A DNA stretch of 64,000 bases from Deltaproteobacteria bacterium. GTDB taxonomy: Bacteria; JAMCPX01. The stretch spans positions 1 to 64,000 of the forward strand of contig JAMCPX010000061.1 in the NCBI GenBank assembly GCA_023382265.1. The letters are read 5' to 3'. Of this stretch, positions 38,079-48,411 are shown piece after piece. Numbering within the stretch: the first letter of the stretch is position 1; each line of letters starts with the position of its first letter. Made by a program: the position numbers and the translations under genes. The notes under the pieces are model-generated. The model had not been told where the DNA came from. It did no database searches and worked only from the letters and a program-made list of their open reading frames with translations.

Positions 38079-38387
38079 ATGCAGCAGAATCAGGAGCAAA
38101 AAAAAGAAGCGGGTATACAAATACAGCTTGATGAACCGACATCTCAGGGTGTTTATATTAACCTTGCATTAATCAATCATACAGAAACGGAGTTTATTAT
38201 GGATTTCATATACGTTCAGCCTCAGGCACCGCAGGGAAAGGTAAGAAGCCGGATTGTAACAAGCCCCATTCACATGAAGAGGCTTTTAAGCGCCATGTCT
38301 GAGAATTTAAAGAGGTACGAAGAAAGGTTCGGAGAAATAAAATTATCACCCGAACAACAGATTCAAAAGATAGGATTCATCCAGTAA
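38079..38387 (+). CDS. DUF3467 family protein
   Basis: A 102-residue cytoplasmic protein of the DUF3467 family: YINLALINHTETEFIMDFIY, then SRIVTSPIHMKRLLSAMSEN and an amphipathic C-terminus. Its role is unknown. No signal or membrane segment. It precedes the polyprenyl synthase gene by one base, so the two are cotranscribed. Confidence 0.85.
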   Translation: MQQNQEQKKEAGIQIQLDEPTSQGVYINLALINHTETEFIMDFIYVQPQAPQGKVRSRIVTSPIHMKRLLSAMSENLKRYEERFGEIKLSPEQQIQKIGFIQ

Positions 38388-38388
38388 A

Positions 38389-39354
38389 ATGAGTAGTGCG
38401 GATTCAGTAACAAAAGACCTGAAAGTTGTGAACAGTTATATCAAGGCTGTTACTATGAACAGTATCCCTGAGATACCGGTTATAAGTCAGCACCTTATCG
38501 GGAGCGGTGGAAAAAGAATAAGGCCTTATCTTGTTATAATGAGTTCAAGGATGTTTAATGTGCCTAAAAAAGATTATGTAAAGGTTGCGGCAGCGGTTGA
38601 ACTCTATCATTCTGCATCCCTTTTACATGATGATGTCGTTGATAATGCAAAGCAGAGACGTGGTATACCTTCAGCAAATCATGTATGGGGTAACAAAAAT
38701 AGTGTGCTTGTAGGAGATTTTTTACTGGCAAGGACTTCTTCCATAATTGCCAATATGAGGAACCATGATTTGCTGGAGCTTTTTGTAGACGTACTCGGGC
38801 ATATGGCGGAGGGTGAACTTATACAAATGCAGTTGAGCCATAAGCCGGATCTCACAGAAGACGATTATTTTTCAATTGTGAAAAAGAAAACAGCACATCT
38901 CATTTCTGCATCCTGTGAAAGCGGTGCCATAGTAGGTAATGCAGGCCAACAGTTTCGAAAGGTATTAAGACGTTATGGACTTCTTATTGGTATGGCTTTT
39001 CAACTTATTGACGATAATATTGATTATACCTCCATGTCAAAGGTATCCGGGAAGGATAAATGGGCGGACATTAAAGAGGGCAAAGTAACATTGCCAATGA
39101 CGGTAGCACTTCTAAGAGCGACAAATAAAGAAAAAGCTTTTTTAAAAAGAGTCATTATAGAAAAGAAGGGTAAATTTGAAGACTATCCAAAGGTGCACGA
39201 AATAATTAAAAAATATAAAGGCTTTGATTATACAAAAAATAAGGCAGAGGATTTTGCCGATAAGGCTTTACAGTATCTTAATACTTTGCCACCATCTTTA
39301 GAGTTAGATGAGATGAGAAAATTTACACATAGTGTGGTTGACAGAAAGTATTAA
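38389..39354 (+). CDS. ispB: all-trans polyprenyl diphosphate synthase
   Basis: A 321-residue prenyltransferase that extends prenyl diphosphate with isopentenyl units, most likely for the quinone side chain. First Asp-rich motif [15 protein letters not shown], second [10 protein letters not shown], plus [11 protein letters not shown] for substrate binding. Bulky residues five positions before the first motif ([10 protein letters not shown]) match long-chain synthases. Chain length cannot be decided from sequence. Confidence 0.9.
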   Translation: MSSADSVTKDLKVVNSYIKAVTMNSIPEIPVISQHLIGSGGKRIRPYLVIMSSRMFNVPKKDYVKVAAAVELYHSASLLHDDVVDNAKQRRGIPSANHVWGNKNSVLVGDFLLARTSSIIANMRNHDLLELFVDVLGHMAEGELIQMQLSHKPDLTEDDYFSIVKKKTAHLISASCESGAIVGNAGQQFRKVLRRYGLLIGMAFQLIDDNIDYTSMSKVSGKDKWADIKEGKVTLPMTVALLRATNKEKAFLKRVIIEKKGKFEDYPKVHEIIKKYKGFDYTKNKAEDFADKALQYLNTLPPSLELDEMRKFTHSVVDRKY

Positions 39355-39389
39355 ATCTTAAAATCCCTGGTTCCCGGAGGTTTAAAAAA

Positions 39390-41843
39390 ATGACCGAGCA
39401 ATTAGATAATATTATTGTAGCCGATATAGAAGATGAAATGAAGCGCTCATACCTTGATTTCGCAATGAGCGTAATCATAGGCAGAGCTCTGCCCGATGTA
39501 AGAGATGGGTTAAAACCCGTGCACAGAAGGGTTCTCTTTTCAATGCTCGACCTTGGTAATACTCATGATAAACCTTACAAAAAATCTGCAAGGGTAGTGG
39601 GTGATGTAATAGGTAAATATCATCCCCATGGCGATACAGCCGTGTACGACACAATGGTAAGAATGGCTCAGGATTTTACAATGAGGTATCAGCTTGTTGA
39701 AGGTCAGGGAAACTTTGGCTCAATAGACGGAGATCCTCCGGCAGCAATGAGATATACAGAGGTAAGGATGAACAAGCTCGTTTCTGAGATGCTTGTCGAC
39801 ATAGATAAAGAGACCGTAGATTTTGTACCAAATTATGATAACACCCTTTTAGAACCATCCATCCTTCCAGCAAGATTTCCTAACCTGCTTGTCAACGGTT
39901 CTTCAGGGATTGCGGTAGGTATGGCAACAAATATCCCGCCGCACAACCTGACAGAGGTTATCAACGCACTTATAGAACTAATAAAACATCCGAATATATC
40001 TATTGATGATATCATGAAGTTTATCCCAGGTCCTGACTTTCCAACGGGTGCGTATATATATGGTGTAGACCAGATAAGGGCTGCTTATGAAACGGGTAGA
40101 GGGGTCATAAAGATGCGCGGCAGGGTTATTACGGAAAAGGCAAAAGGTGACAGACAAAACCTTGTAATTACGGAGCTGCCTTACATGGTTAATAAGGCAA
40201 AACTTGTAGAACGCATTGCGGAATTAGTTAATAATAAAGAGATAGACGGCATAAGTGATGTTAGGGATGAATCCGATAGAGAAGGTTTGAGAGTTGTTGT
40301 TGAATTAAAAAAGGATGCTTATCCGGAGATCATTCTTAATAAATTATACAAGCATACTCAGCTTGCAGAATCGTACGGCATTATACTTCTCGCTATTGAT
40401 CTTGGTCAGCCCGTTATAATGAATATCAAAACTATACTTAATAAATTTATAGAATTCAGGAAGGAGATTGTTACAAGAAGAACCATTTTTGAATTAAGGA
40501 AAGCAGAAGACAGGCTGCATATAATAGAAGGTTTGAAAAAGGCAATCGAGAACATTGACGAGGTTATAGCCACAATAAAAAAATCAAAAAGTACGCAGGA
40601 AGCAGAAGTGAATCTTATAAAAAATTTTGATTTTACACAGATTCAGGCAAAGGCCATACTCGAAATGAGATTGCAGCGGCTCACGGCTCTTGAGACAGAA
40701 AAGCTTGTAGAAGAATTTAAAGAGCTCACAAGGCAGATAAAAAGATTGAAGGAAATACTCGGGGATGAAAGGGAGCTTATGGCTCTCATAACAGCAGAGC
40801 TTGAAGATATAAGGGCACGTTATGGAGATGAACGCAGGACAGAAATCATTTCAGAAACAAAAGAACTCAATGTAGAGGATTTGATAGCAGATGAAGATAT
40901 GATATTAACGGTAAGCAATAAGGGATATATAAAACGCAACCCCGTAAGCCTTTATAAGGTACAAAACAGGGGAGGTAAAGGTAAAACAGCTTCCGGCGTG
41001 AGGGAAGAAGATTTTATAGAAAACATTTTTGTCGCATCGGCGCACAGCTATATACTGTTTTTTACGGATAAAGGCAGGGTTTACTGGCTAAAGGTTCATG
41101 AGGTACCACAGGCAGGAAGGATTGCGAACGGAAAACCGATTATAGGCTTGATTAAACTTGATGAAGGCGAGAGGCTTACAACCTATGTCCCTGTGCGTGA
41201 TCTGACAGAACCTCTATTCCTTGTTATGTCAACTAAAAAAGGATATATTAAAAAAACACCGCTCTCTATGTACTCAAAACCAAGGTCAACCGGTATCATA
41301 GGTATTAATCTTGAGCCGGACGACAGACTTATTGATGTCAGGTTAACGGACAATAAACAGGAGCTTATATTATCAACCAGAAAAGGTATAGCAATAAGGT
41401 TTAAGGAAGACGGTGTAAGAGTTGTAGGCAGAGCTGCTTACGGTGTAAAGGGCATAGGGCTTGATGACAATGATGAGATAATCAGCATGAGTGTGCTTGA
41501 GAAGGATGCAACAGTTCTTACTGTTACTGAACATGGATATGGTAAAAGAACAAAGATAGATCAATACAGGCTTCAGGGCAGAGGCGGGCGGGGAACGATA
41601 AATGTAAAGGTTACCGCTAAAACGGGTGATGCTGTATCAGTCCTTAAAGTGAAAGAGGATGATGATATCTTCATAATAACAAATACGGGAAGGCTTATAA
41701 GACTGCATGTTAAAGGCATTTCAATAATAGGAAGGAATACACAGGGAATAAAACTTATCCAGCTTGAACCGGGAGAAAAGGTTGCAAAAGCAGCGCTTAT
41801 CGTAGAAAAAGATGAAGAAGAAGCCTCCGGGGTACCCGCATAA
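39390..41843 (+). CDS. gyrA: DNA gyrase subunit A
   Basis: An 817-residue type II topoisomerase subunit that breaks and rejoins DNA. Catalytic Tyr122 in [10 protein letters not shown], exactly the E. coli position. The quinolone-determining region is [11 protein letters not shown] with Thr at position 83 where E. coli has Ser. The C-terminal domain has beta-pinwheel blades and a GyrA-box (QGRGGRG), which separates GyrA from ParC. Preceded by GGAGG. gyrB is not in the window. Confidence 0.96.
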   Translation: MTEQLDNIIVADIEDEMKRSYLDFAMSVIIGRALPDVRDGLKPVHRRVLFSMLDLGNTHDKPYKKSARVVGDVIGKYHPHGDTAVYDTMVRMAQDFTMRYQLVEGQGNFGSIDGDPPAAMRYTEVRMNKLVSEMLVDIDKETVDFVPNYDNTLLEPSILPARFPNLLVNGSSGIAVGMATNIPPHNLTEVINALIELIKHPNISIDDIMKFIPGPDFPTGAYIYGVDQIRAAYETGRGVIKMRGRVITEKAKGDRQNLVITELPYMVNKAKLVERIAELVNNKEIDGISDVRDESDREGLRVVVELKKDAYPEIILNKLYKHTQLAESYGIILLAIDLGQPVIMNIKTILNKFIEFRKEIVTRRTIFELRKAEDRLHIIEGLKKAIENIDEVIATIKKSKSTQEAEVNLIKNFDFTQIQAKAILEMRLQRLTALETEKLVEEFKELTRQIKRLKEILGDERELMALITAELEDIRARYGDERRTEIISETKELNVEDLIADEDMILTVSNKGYIKRNPVSLYKVQNRGGKGKTASGVREEDFIENIFVASAHSYILFFTDKGRVYWLKVHEVPQAGRIANGKPIIGLIKLDEGERLTTYVPVRDLTEPLFLVMSTKKGYIKKTPLSMYSKPRSTGIIGINLEPDDRLIDVRLTDNKQELILSTRKGIAIRFKEDGVRVVGRAAYGVKGIGLDDNDEIISMSVLEKDATVLTVTEHGYGKRTKIDQYRLQGRGGRGTINVKVTAKTGDAVSVLKVKEDDDIFIITNTGRLIRLHVKGISIIGRNTQGIKLIQLEPGEKVAKAALIVEKDEEEASGVPA

Positions 41844-41864
41844 AGCTGTTGAATAATATAGTGT

Positions 41865-42677
41865 ATGAGATTTTATAAATTTATATTGTATATTATAATC
41901 TCATTAGCAGCGTTTGTACTTTTATACTACGGCGTTTTATATGATAACAGTAAGCCTTACAGGCTTTACAATGAAGCAATCAATGCATCTGCGGATAACA
42001 ATATAGATGCCGCAGAACATGATTTTAAAATCATAATAAAAAGATATCCTAACAATCCTTACAGGAAAAATGCCTTATACCAGCTTGCATTGCTTGATTA
42101 TCTTTACCTTAAAGATTATCCTGCTGCCCTGGAACATTTTTATGACCTTGTCTATACTTATCCGCACTACGATCGCACATTTAATGCCTACATGTATATA
42201 GCAGATATTTATAAGGAACATCAAAATTCTCCTGACAAGGCTATAGAGATTTATGAAAAGCTGTTGCAGATAACCGATTCGCACGAAAACGAAAAGTTAA
42301 TATTTCCCAAACTCGCAGAAACTTATGAAAGAATAGGCGATATATCAAAGGCTATTGGTTGTTATGAAAGATTAATAAAAATTTTCAATAAACCCCCTGC
42401 TCATTATGTTTATGAACTTGCATATTTAAAATACCTTAAAGGGCTTTATACTGAAGCAATTACAAATTTTCAGATGGTATGCTCATTATATCCCGATAGT
42501 AAATACGCATTTCATGCCACGCTTGGAATAGCAGACTGCTACGAGGAAACAGGCAGATCCGTGGATGCGCTTTCCTTACTTGAGCATTTAAAAACTAATT
42601 CACCTATAGAAACGACGGTGCTTAATATAAAGATCGACAGTATAAAAAAACGGCTCAGCAACAAAGCAATTAAATAA
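41865..42677 (+). CDS. membrane-anchored TPR protein
   Basis: A 270-residue protein with an N-terminal membrane helix (about residues 5-25) and six or so TPR units (for example YPNNPYRKNALYQLALLDYL, AIEIYEKLLQI, AIGCYERLIKI, AITNFQMVCSLYPDSKYAFH). Likely faces the periplasm as a scaffold; specific role unknown. Weak ribosome binding site. It is 21 bases after gyrA, and a convergent gene follows. Confidence 0.8.
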   Translation: MRFYKFILYIIISLAAFVLLYYGVLYDNSKPYRLYNEAINASADNNIDAAEHDFKIIIKRYPNNPYRKNALYQLALLDYLYLKDYPAALEHFYDLVYTYPHYDRTFNAYMYIADIYKEHQNSPDKAIEIYEKLLQITDSHENEKLIFPKLAETYERIGDISKAIGCYERLIKIFNKPPAHYVYELAYLKYLKGLYTEAITNFQMVCSLYPDSKYAFHATLGIADCYEETGRSVDALSLLEHLKTNSPIETTVLNIKIDSIKKRLSNKAIK

Positions 42678-42744
42678 AGCAACAATTCTTGTTAGTATAG
42701 ATCAGCAATGCTGTTCTCTATTCTGTAATAGATCAAATAAAGGC

Positions 42745-44529
42745 TCAATCCTTCTCATAAAGTTCGTCAAGCTGTTTTTTATATTTTTCTATGACTTTAT
42801 TCTTTTTAACCTTAATGGTAGGAGTCAACTCGCCCGATTCTATTGTAAAATCATGATCAGCTATAACGAACTTTTTTATTGTTTCAAAAGATGCAAGATG
42901 TTCATTGAGTTTTACTATTCTCTGTTTCATCATTTCAAAAACCTGTTTTTTCTGTGTAAGGTCTTTATAACCCTTAAATTCTATGTTGTTCTGCTTTGCC
43001 CAGTCTGTTAAAACCTGCTCATTCAAAACAAGCACCGCTGCAAGGTATTTCTTATTATCCCCGTAAGCTACACACTGAGAAACAAATGGGTCTGTCGTGA
43101 ACAGATTTTCTATGTTTTGTGGTGTTATATTTTTACCGCCTGCTGTTATGATCAGCTCCTTTTTTCTGCCCGTAATCTTTAAAAATCCATCCTCGTCTAT
43201 TTCACCGAGATCCCCCGAGTGCAGCCATCCGCCTTCATCTATCATGGCGGGCGTGCCTTCCGGTTTTTTATAATAACCTTTAAATACAGCGGGTCCCTTC
43301 ATTAGCACCTCACCGTCGTCGGCTATCCTTATTTGCATGCTTGGTAACGGCTTACCAACACAGCCTATTTTAAAATTACCCTCATAACTCATGGATGCGG
43401 GTGCAAATGTTTCTGTCATACCATAGCCTTCATATATGGGTATGCCGAGTGCGTTAAAAAATTCAATGATGGTTGCTGACAGAGGCGCAGCGGCAGTAAT
43501 GGCAATCCTTAGCCTTCCACCCAGAACGTTCCTCAGTTTTTTAAATACAAGTAAATTTGCCATGCCATATTTGAATTTCAGACTTATAGGGACGTACTTC
43601 TTTTTGAGTCTGTATGGCAGCGATTTCTTCCCAACACCTAGAGCCCAATTGAATAAATACTTCTTTAGTTTTGAACCGCTTTCTATCTGATTTACTATGC
43701 GTGCGTATATCTTCTCATAAACCCTCGGTACTCCGGGCAGGATCGTAGGTCTTACCTCTGTAATGTTTTTTGCAACAGTATCAATATTTTCCGCATACGC
43801 ATAGATCATATGAATGTATACAGCTCCAAATTGATTAATTCTCTCATAGGCATGGGCGAGCGGCAGATAGCCAAGTGTTATGTCCCCAGGTTCATTTACA
43901 CTAAGTGATAAAATGTCCCTTAGATTTGTAATAATATTTTTATGTAGAATTTCTGCCCCTTTTGGCGGGCCTGTTGTACCTGATGTATATATGATCGTTG
44001 CAACATCTTCCATTGTTATATTATCGATACGCCTTCTGATCTCTTCTGGTTTAAAATTCTGTTCCCCTAGCCGCTCCAGTTGTCCAAGTGTCATAGCCAT
44101 TTCATGCTTTATAGAAGTATCTTCAAATACTATAACTTTGACGAGCTTTGGTAAATCTTTCAGAATTTTCAATACTATTTTTAAATTAGCCTCATTGTCT
44201 ACAAAAATGATCCTTGAATCTGAATTATCAATTATGTACCTGACATCGTGTTCAAGTAATGATGGATATATAGTTGTTGTGATGGCCCCTAATGATAATA
44301 TGGAAAGATCCGCAAGTGTCCATTCTACCCTTGTCGAACTCATTATTGCAACCTTATCGCCTTTATTAATGCCGAGCTTTATAAGCCCTGAAGCTAATCT
44401 ATCGACCTTATCACGAAACCAGATTACGGATTTAGTTACATATCTGCCTTGCACCTTGAACATCAAAGCAGGCTCATCAGGATGTGAGTTTGCCCTATTA
44501 TATAGGCTGTGAACAACATTCTCTTCCAT
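42745..44529 (-). CDS. long-chain acyl-CoA synthetase (AMP-forming)
   Basis: A 594-residue ANL-family enzyme activating fatty acids to acyl-CoA via acyl-AMP. P-loop-like IIYTSGTTGPPKGAE at about residues 177-190, YEGYGMTETFAP, HSGDLGEIDEDGFLKITGRK and the C-terminal GGKNITPQNIE. Length and motifs fit the FAA1/FadD long-chain group. AGGGGG precedes the ATG. With the acyl-CoA dehydrogenase at 17-19 kb and the methylmalonyl-CoA mutase it points to fatty acid degradation. I see no FadR-like operator upstream of this one. Confidence 0.92.
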   Translation of the reverse strand: MEENVVHSLYNRANSHPDEPALMFKVQGRYVTKSVIWFRDKVDRLASGLIKLGINKGDKVAIMSSTRVEWTLADLSILSLGAITTTIYPSLLEHDVRYIIDNSDSRIIFVDNEANLKIVLKILKDLPKLVKVIVFEDTSIKHEMAMTLGQLERLGEQNFKPEEIRRRIDNITMEDVATIIYTSGTTGPPKGAEILHKNIITNLRDILSLSVNEPGDITLGYLPLAHAYERINQFGAVYIHMIYAYAENIDTVAKNITEVRPTILPGVPRVYEKIYARIVNQIESGSKLKKYLFNWALGVGKKSLPYRLKKKYVPISLKFKYGMANLLVFKKLRNVLGGRLRIAITAAAPLSATIIEFFNALGIPIYEGYGMTETFAPASMSYEGNFKIGCVGKPLPSMQIRIADDGEVLMKGPAVFKGYYKKPEGTPAMIDEGGWLHSGDLGEIDEDGFLKITGRKKELIITAGGKNITPQNIENLFTTDPFVSQCVAYGDNKKYLAAVLVLNEQVLTDWAKQNNIEFKGYKDLTQKKQVFEMMKQRIVKLNEHLASFETIKKFVIADHDFTIESGELTPTIKVKKNKVIEKYKKQLDELYEKD

Positions 44530-44683
44530 ATATCCCCCTGTTTTTCAGATAATAGATTTTATATTTATATCACATTTAAAAAAGCAAGCTATTCTAATAA
44601 ACACCCCTCGGCAAGACCACATATAGTCATTAACGCAGAAATAGCGTATTGCATAATAAGCTGCTACGCTTTTTTATAAATAC

Positions 44684-44711
44684 TTGACACATATTATCAA
44701 TTTTATATATT
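44684..44711 (+). promoter_or_regulatory. promoter of the diiron protein gene
   Basis: TTGACA (44684-44689), 16 bases, TATATT (44706-44711), about 50 bases before the ATG at 44763. Close to consensus. Confidence 0.75.
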
Positions 44712-44762
44712 ACGAGACTTTGAATTATGGTTTTTTAAGCCTTATTCCTTAAAAGGAGACAT

Positions 44763-45860
44763 ATGATAAATGATACCTTAAATGAAGCGGTAGAGATTTC
44801 AGCGGATACATACTGGGTAGGTCAGCGAGATAATAATATATTGGAGAGAAACAGCTATTTAAGGGTTTTTAAAGCGGGAGGCAAAAAGATAAATATTGTT
44901 ATAGACCCTGGACCGCCTGTTGATTTTGAGTCCCTTTCAATAAAGCTATCAAAAATTATAGGAGACCCTAAAAATGTTCAGATTGTTTTCATAAACCACC
45001 AGGATCCCGATGTCAGCTATAATGCAACTTATCTCCAAAAACTTAATAATAACCTTATCATAATAGCCACACAGGATACGTGGAGGCTTATAAGGTTTTA
45101 CGGACTTAATGACAATAACTTTAAATCGGTAGAAAGCTTCTTAAATTATCGTGTGATGCTTTCTACAGGACACAGGCTAATCTTCGTTCCCACACCTTTC
45201 TTACATTTTCGCGGTGCATGTATGATATATGATCCTGAAACACAGATCCTTTTCTCCGGTGATTTCTTTGGCGGCTTATCTGCTAAAAACTCAGGGCTTT
45301 ATGTTACGGAAAAGGACTGGGACGGAATCAAATCATTTCATCAAATATATATGCCTTCAAAAGACGCTATCAAGCTTGCCATAGATTCAATCAGAAAGCT
45401 TGCTCCGGCACCTTTAGTTATTGCACCGCAGCACGGAGGTATGATTCAGGGTGAAATTTTAGAGGAATTTATAAAAAGAATGTACACACTTGAGGTGGGA
45501 ATCGATCTTATAAAGGATACAAGGCTTAACAGCGAATTAAAGGATCTTCTTAATGAGATTATAAATGAATTGAAACAACATGTTCCAGAAGAAGAGATTC
45601 TCTCAGCTTTAAAATCTTTTATACTTGATAAAACATTCCCTGATTTAGCCATAATAAGAGATGGAAAGGTTATAGAGATAAAAACGGATGCAGTAGGTGT
45701 ATTTGGACACATTATAAAGAGCTTGCTCAGTATAAGTGATAAAAATACAAAGATATTAATAAGAGCTAAGGTTGTAAAAGCATTGCTGGATAGAAACCTG
45801 CCTTTACTGGATCTTGATCAAGGTGCAGGGGTAGAGGTTCCGGAATTTTTTGAGGGTTAA
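44763..45860 (+). CDS. ODP/FprA-like metallo-beta-lactamase-fold diiron protein
   Basis: A 365-residue cytoplasmic protein with the MBL fold of flavodiiron proteins but no flavodoxin domain. The metal site reads NHQDPDVSYN (His79, Asp81, Asp83), later PTPFLHFRGACM, FSGDFFGG and APQHGG, like the oxygen-binding diiron proteins (ODP) of spirochaetes and other anaerobes. The C-terminal 100 residues have no clear family. Possible role: oxygen sensing or detoxification. It has its own promoter and AAAAGGAGA before the ATG. Confidence 0.75.
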   Translation: MINDTLNEAVEISADTYWVGQRDNNILERNSYLRVFKAGGKKINIVIDPGPPVDFESLSIKLSKIIGDPKNVQIVFINHQDPDVSYNATYLQKLNNNLIIIATQDTWRLIRFYGLNDNNFKSVESFLNYRVMLSTGHRLIFVPTPFLHFRGACMIYDPETQILFSGDFFGGLSAKNSGLYVTEKDWDGIKSFHQIYMPSKDAIKLAIDSIRKLAPAPLVIAPQHGGMIQGEILEEFIKRMYTLEVGIDLIKDTRLNSELKDLLNEIINELKQHVPEEEILSALKSFILDKTFPDLAIIRDGKVIEIKTDAVGVFGHIIKSLLSISDKNTKILIRAKVVKALLDRNLPLLDLDQGAGVEVPEFFEG

Positions 45861-46129
45861 TATGTTTTTCCCAAACACTGCAATAGATAGTTGTTTTAAA
45901 CTATCATACACAACATATTGTATTATGCATTTTTTTATGTAAGATAGATGATTCGCGATATAGCTATATAATTTAATTAAATTATAGATAGTTAACCTAT
46001 TACTCAACAAATTATATGATTTATATTTCATAACATATTGTTATATAACAGTTTATTTATGATATAAAATTTTGTTGACAGTTAAATATCAATCTTACAT
46101 TATGTTTGTTGAAAGATGAATTCCCTTAT
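45861..46129. other. AT-rich gene-free stretch
   Basis: No coding frame is supportable. It is very AT-rich and includes a 20-base perfect palindrome (TATAATTTAATTAAATTATA, 45967-45986). A TTGACA at 46075-46080 with CATTAT 17 bases on is promoter-like on the plus strand, but no plus-strand gene follows it before 46700. Confidence 0.5.
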
Positions 46130-46166
46130 TTAAAAAAAGAGGCTGAACCCTTTCCAGGGTTCAGCC
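46130..46166 (-). terminator. rho-independent terminator of the microprotein gene
   Basis: Perfect 11-bp stem GGCTGAACCCT / AGGGTTCAGCC (46141-46151 and 46156-46166) with a four-base loop. On the minus strand it is followed by a run of seven T (complement of 46132-46138). It sits 28 bases after the stop of the 15-codon frame. Confidence 0.9.
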
Positions 46167-46194
46167 CAAAGCGGTTCATCAAGATATTGCAGTT

Positions 46195-46242
46195 TTATTT
46201 TTTCTTTTTTGCTGCTTTTTTTGCTTTTTTCTTTGCGGCCAT
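46195..46242 (-). CDS. 15-residue lysine/alanine-rich microprotein
   Basis: ATG at 46242 opens a 15-codon frame encoding MAAKKKAKKAAKKKK, ending in TAA at 46197-46195. GGGGGGTGAG lies about seven bases upstream, and a strong terminator follows. The product is extremely basic and resembles the Lys/Ala tails of H1-like nucleoid proteins; a nucleic-acid-binding role is inference. Low codon complexity means the frame could be chance, but the surrounding signals favour expression. Confidence 0.6.
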   Translation of the reverse strand: MAAKKKAKKAAKKKK

Positions 46243-46397
46243 TATATCTCACCCCCCAGGTTTTTTATTTTATTAATGGCAATTAAAATGATTTGTATAA
46301 AAAGAAAATTATCGAAAGAAAAAGTTTTGGTACTACTTTTGTTATCAAATATAAAACCAATGTAATTAATCATTTCACTAAAAATAACTCACTCCTC

Positions 46398-46423
46398 TTA
46401 CATTGAAAAAAATCTTCATGTAA
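46398..46423. promoter_or_regulatory. inverted repeat in the microprotein leader
   Basis: TTACAT...ATGTAA with further pairing (TTACATTGAA / TTCATGTAA) around an A-rich centre. It lies about 30 bases downstream of a minus-strand TTGACA (complement of 46450-46455) with TATAAA 15 bases on or TAAAAA at 17. It may be an operator or leader hairpin for the microprotein transcript. Confidence 0.35.
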
Positions 46424-46455
46424 CTATTTTTATATTATACATAATGATTTGTCAA

Positions 46456-46699
46456 GATGATGATGTAAATACAGTAAGTGATCTATGGAGTTTACTTGTT
46501 TTTTTTACGATAAATTACTGACCAGAAAAGGATCGTCTTCGGAAATGGCTTGCATGAATGGCTTTTAGTGAACATGGTATACAGAAACAATGAGTGATGC
46601 TTTAAAAAAGATTGCTCAATATCAATAAACATAGTTATGTCTTAATTGCATGGGTGAATAGTTCTTTTACAGGGAACGTCTAAAAGTTAAGTCACAAAC
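46456..46699. other. gene-free stretch before the MFS gene
   Basis: I see no gene and no clear promoter here. The MFS start at 46700 has only a weak upstream AAG as ribosome binding site. Confidence 0.4.
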
Positions 46700-48277
46700 A
46701 TGGCTCAATATAATAATGATAAATCTTATAAGTGGTGGGTACTTGTCATAGTAATGATCGGCGGTTTTATGAGCGTACTGGACAGCTCCGGCATGAACAT
46801 TGCACTGCCTCATTTTATGGTGGCATTCGGTATAAACATGGAGCAGGTAGAATGGATAGTAACGGCATACATGCTTGCCTTTGCCATATTTATATTACTC
46901 GCAACGTGGATTAAGACTGTGATCGGACTCAAACAGACGTTTTTATTCGGTTTAATCTTTTTTGTAGCAGGTTCATTTCTTTGCAGTTTTTCATGGAGTC
47001 TTGATTCTCTTATTATATTCAGGATGATTCAGGCAATAGGAGCGGGTGCTATTACTCCGATAGGTGTAACGATGTTATCCGAGGTGTTTCCGAAAGAAGA
47101 GAGGGGATTTGCACTTGGTATGTGGGGGGCCGGTATTACAGTAGCACCGGCAATAGGGCCTATGTTATTTGGATACATAATTGATCATATCGGCTGGCGA
47201 GCATTATTTTATATAAATGTTCCGATAGGCGTACTTGTTTTATTCTGGGGTATAACAGTATTGAAACCGTCAAAAAGCGACTTGGCATATTATAAGAATT
47301 TTGATTTTATGGGGTTTATAACATTTTCTTTGTTTATAGGTACTCTTATGGTTGCCCTGCAAAAAGGGCAGGAAAAAGGGTGGACGTCCAGTTACATAAC
47401 ATCGTTATTGGCAGTTTCTTATTTCTCGTTTCTTTCATTCATTATAACAGAATTTGTGGTAAAAAAACCTATAATGGATCTTTCCATATTCAGGAATTAC
47501 AATTTTACAATGTCAAACATAATGGGCATAACGAGATCAGTAGCGTTGGTAGGGAGTGTTTTCCTTATGAGTATGTTTTTTCAGAATATTATGAATTATT
47601 CTGCAACTACGACCGGAATTATGTTGATCCCTCAGGCACTTGCTTTAAGTCTGAGCATGCCTATCGCAGGAAAAATTTCCGATAAAGTCGGTTCCAAACC
47701 ACCCTTGATAATGGGAACTATATTAACCGCATTGTCATTGTATTATTTTTCCTACTTATCGGTTTTTTCAACTTACGAATATATTTTTGCAGACCTTCTG
47801 CTGCGTGGATTCGGTATAGGTTTTATGATGGCACCGCTGACAAACTCCACCATAAACTCTTTAGAACCCGAGCAGGTTAACTTAGGCTCCGGCATACTTA
47901 ATCTTATAATGAGGATCGGTAGCTCTCTGAGTATTGCAATGATGGGCATTATTATAGAGAACAGAACGGACTTTCATATGTCAATTTATACTGGTAACAT
48001 AGCGTATGATTCGCCGTTATGGTATGCATCACTCAACAGAATCAAAATTTATGCCGTTGACAAAGGCAGCAGCTTTTATAATTCAGCGATTGCAGGCAAG
48101 ATCATATTCGTAGGGGACTATTTAAAAAGATGGGCAAACATAAACGCCTATGACGATGCATTTTTTATAGCCGCATTGTTTGTTGTTTTTAGTATTGTTC
48201 CGGCTCTTATGTTAAAAAATGTGATTTACAGAAAGAACAAACAGGTTAAAGACAGTACCGTGATCGAATCCGAATAA
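46700..48277 (+). CDS. MFS multidrug exporter, DHA2 (EmrB/QacA) family
   Basis: A 525-residue inner membrane proton antiporter with about 14 hydrophobic segments. Motif D1 region is VLDSSGMNIALPHF, motif A-like RMIQAIGAGAITPIG, and the antiporter motif C is GAGITVAPAIGPMLFGYI. These are EmrB/QacA-type features. No EmrA or TolC partner is adjacent, so substrate and outer membrane partner are unknown. Confidence 0.9.
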   Translation: MAQYNNDKSYKWWVLVIVMIGGFMSVLDSSGMNIALPHFMVAFGINMEQVEWIVTAYMLAFAIFILLATWIKTVIGLKQTFLFGLIFFVAGSFLCSFSWSLDSLIIFRMIQAIGAGAITPIGVTMLSEVFPKEERGFALGMWGAGITVAPAIGPMLFGYIIDHIGWRALFYINVPIGVLVLFWGITVLKPSKSDLAYYKNFDFMGFITFSLFIGTLMVALQKGQEKGWTSSYITSLLAVSYFSFLSFIITEFVVKKPIMDLSIFRNYNFTMSNIMGITRSVALVGSVFLMSMFFQNIMNYSATTTGIMLIPQALALSLSMPIAGKISDKVGSKPPLIMGTILTALSLYYFSYLSVFSTYEYIFADLLLRGFGIGFMMAPLTNSTINSLEPEQVNLGSGILNLIMRIGSSLSIAMMGIIIENRTDFHMSIYTGNIAYDSPLWYASLNRIKIYAVDKGSSFYNSAIAGKIIFVGDYLKRWANINAYDDAFFIAALFVVFSIVPALMLKNVIYRKNKQVKDSTVIESE

Positions 48278-48357
48278 GGGGATTTTTATTCAGCATTTAA
48301 ATGAGTGAACTAAAATAATCAAAAGATAAAACAGGTGCAGGTAAGTGATTGAATTCC

Positions 48358-48386
48358 ATTGACATAATTATAATGCAAATCTATGA
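48358..48386 (+). promoter_or_regulatory. possible uppP promoter
   Basis: TTGACA at about 48358-48363, 17 bases, then TATGAC, upstream of the short leader frame and uppP. Confidence 0.45.
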
Positions 48387-48411
48387 CATCTTTAATATTT
48401 ATGGAGATCGC

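Noticed and set aside
43880-44512. 210-residue plus-strand frame opposite the acyl-CoA synthetase
   Set aside because: Lies wholly antisense to a clear gene, has no ribosome binding site and no recognisable motif.
44643-44676. Terminator-like hairpin AGCGTA/TACGCT followed by T run
   Set aside because: Stem of only six pairs with a long loop, lying between divergent genes with no plus-strand gene upstream to end.
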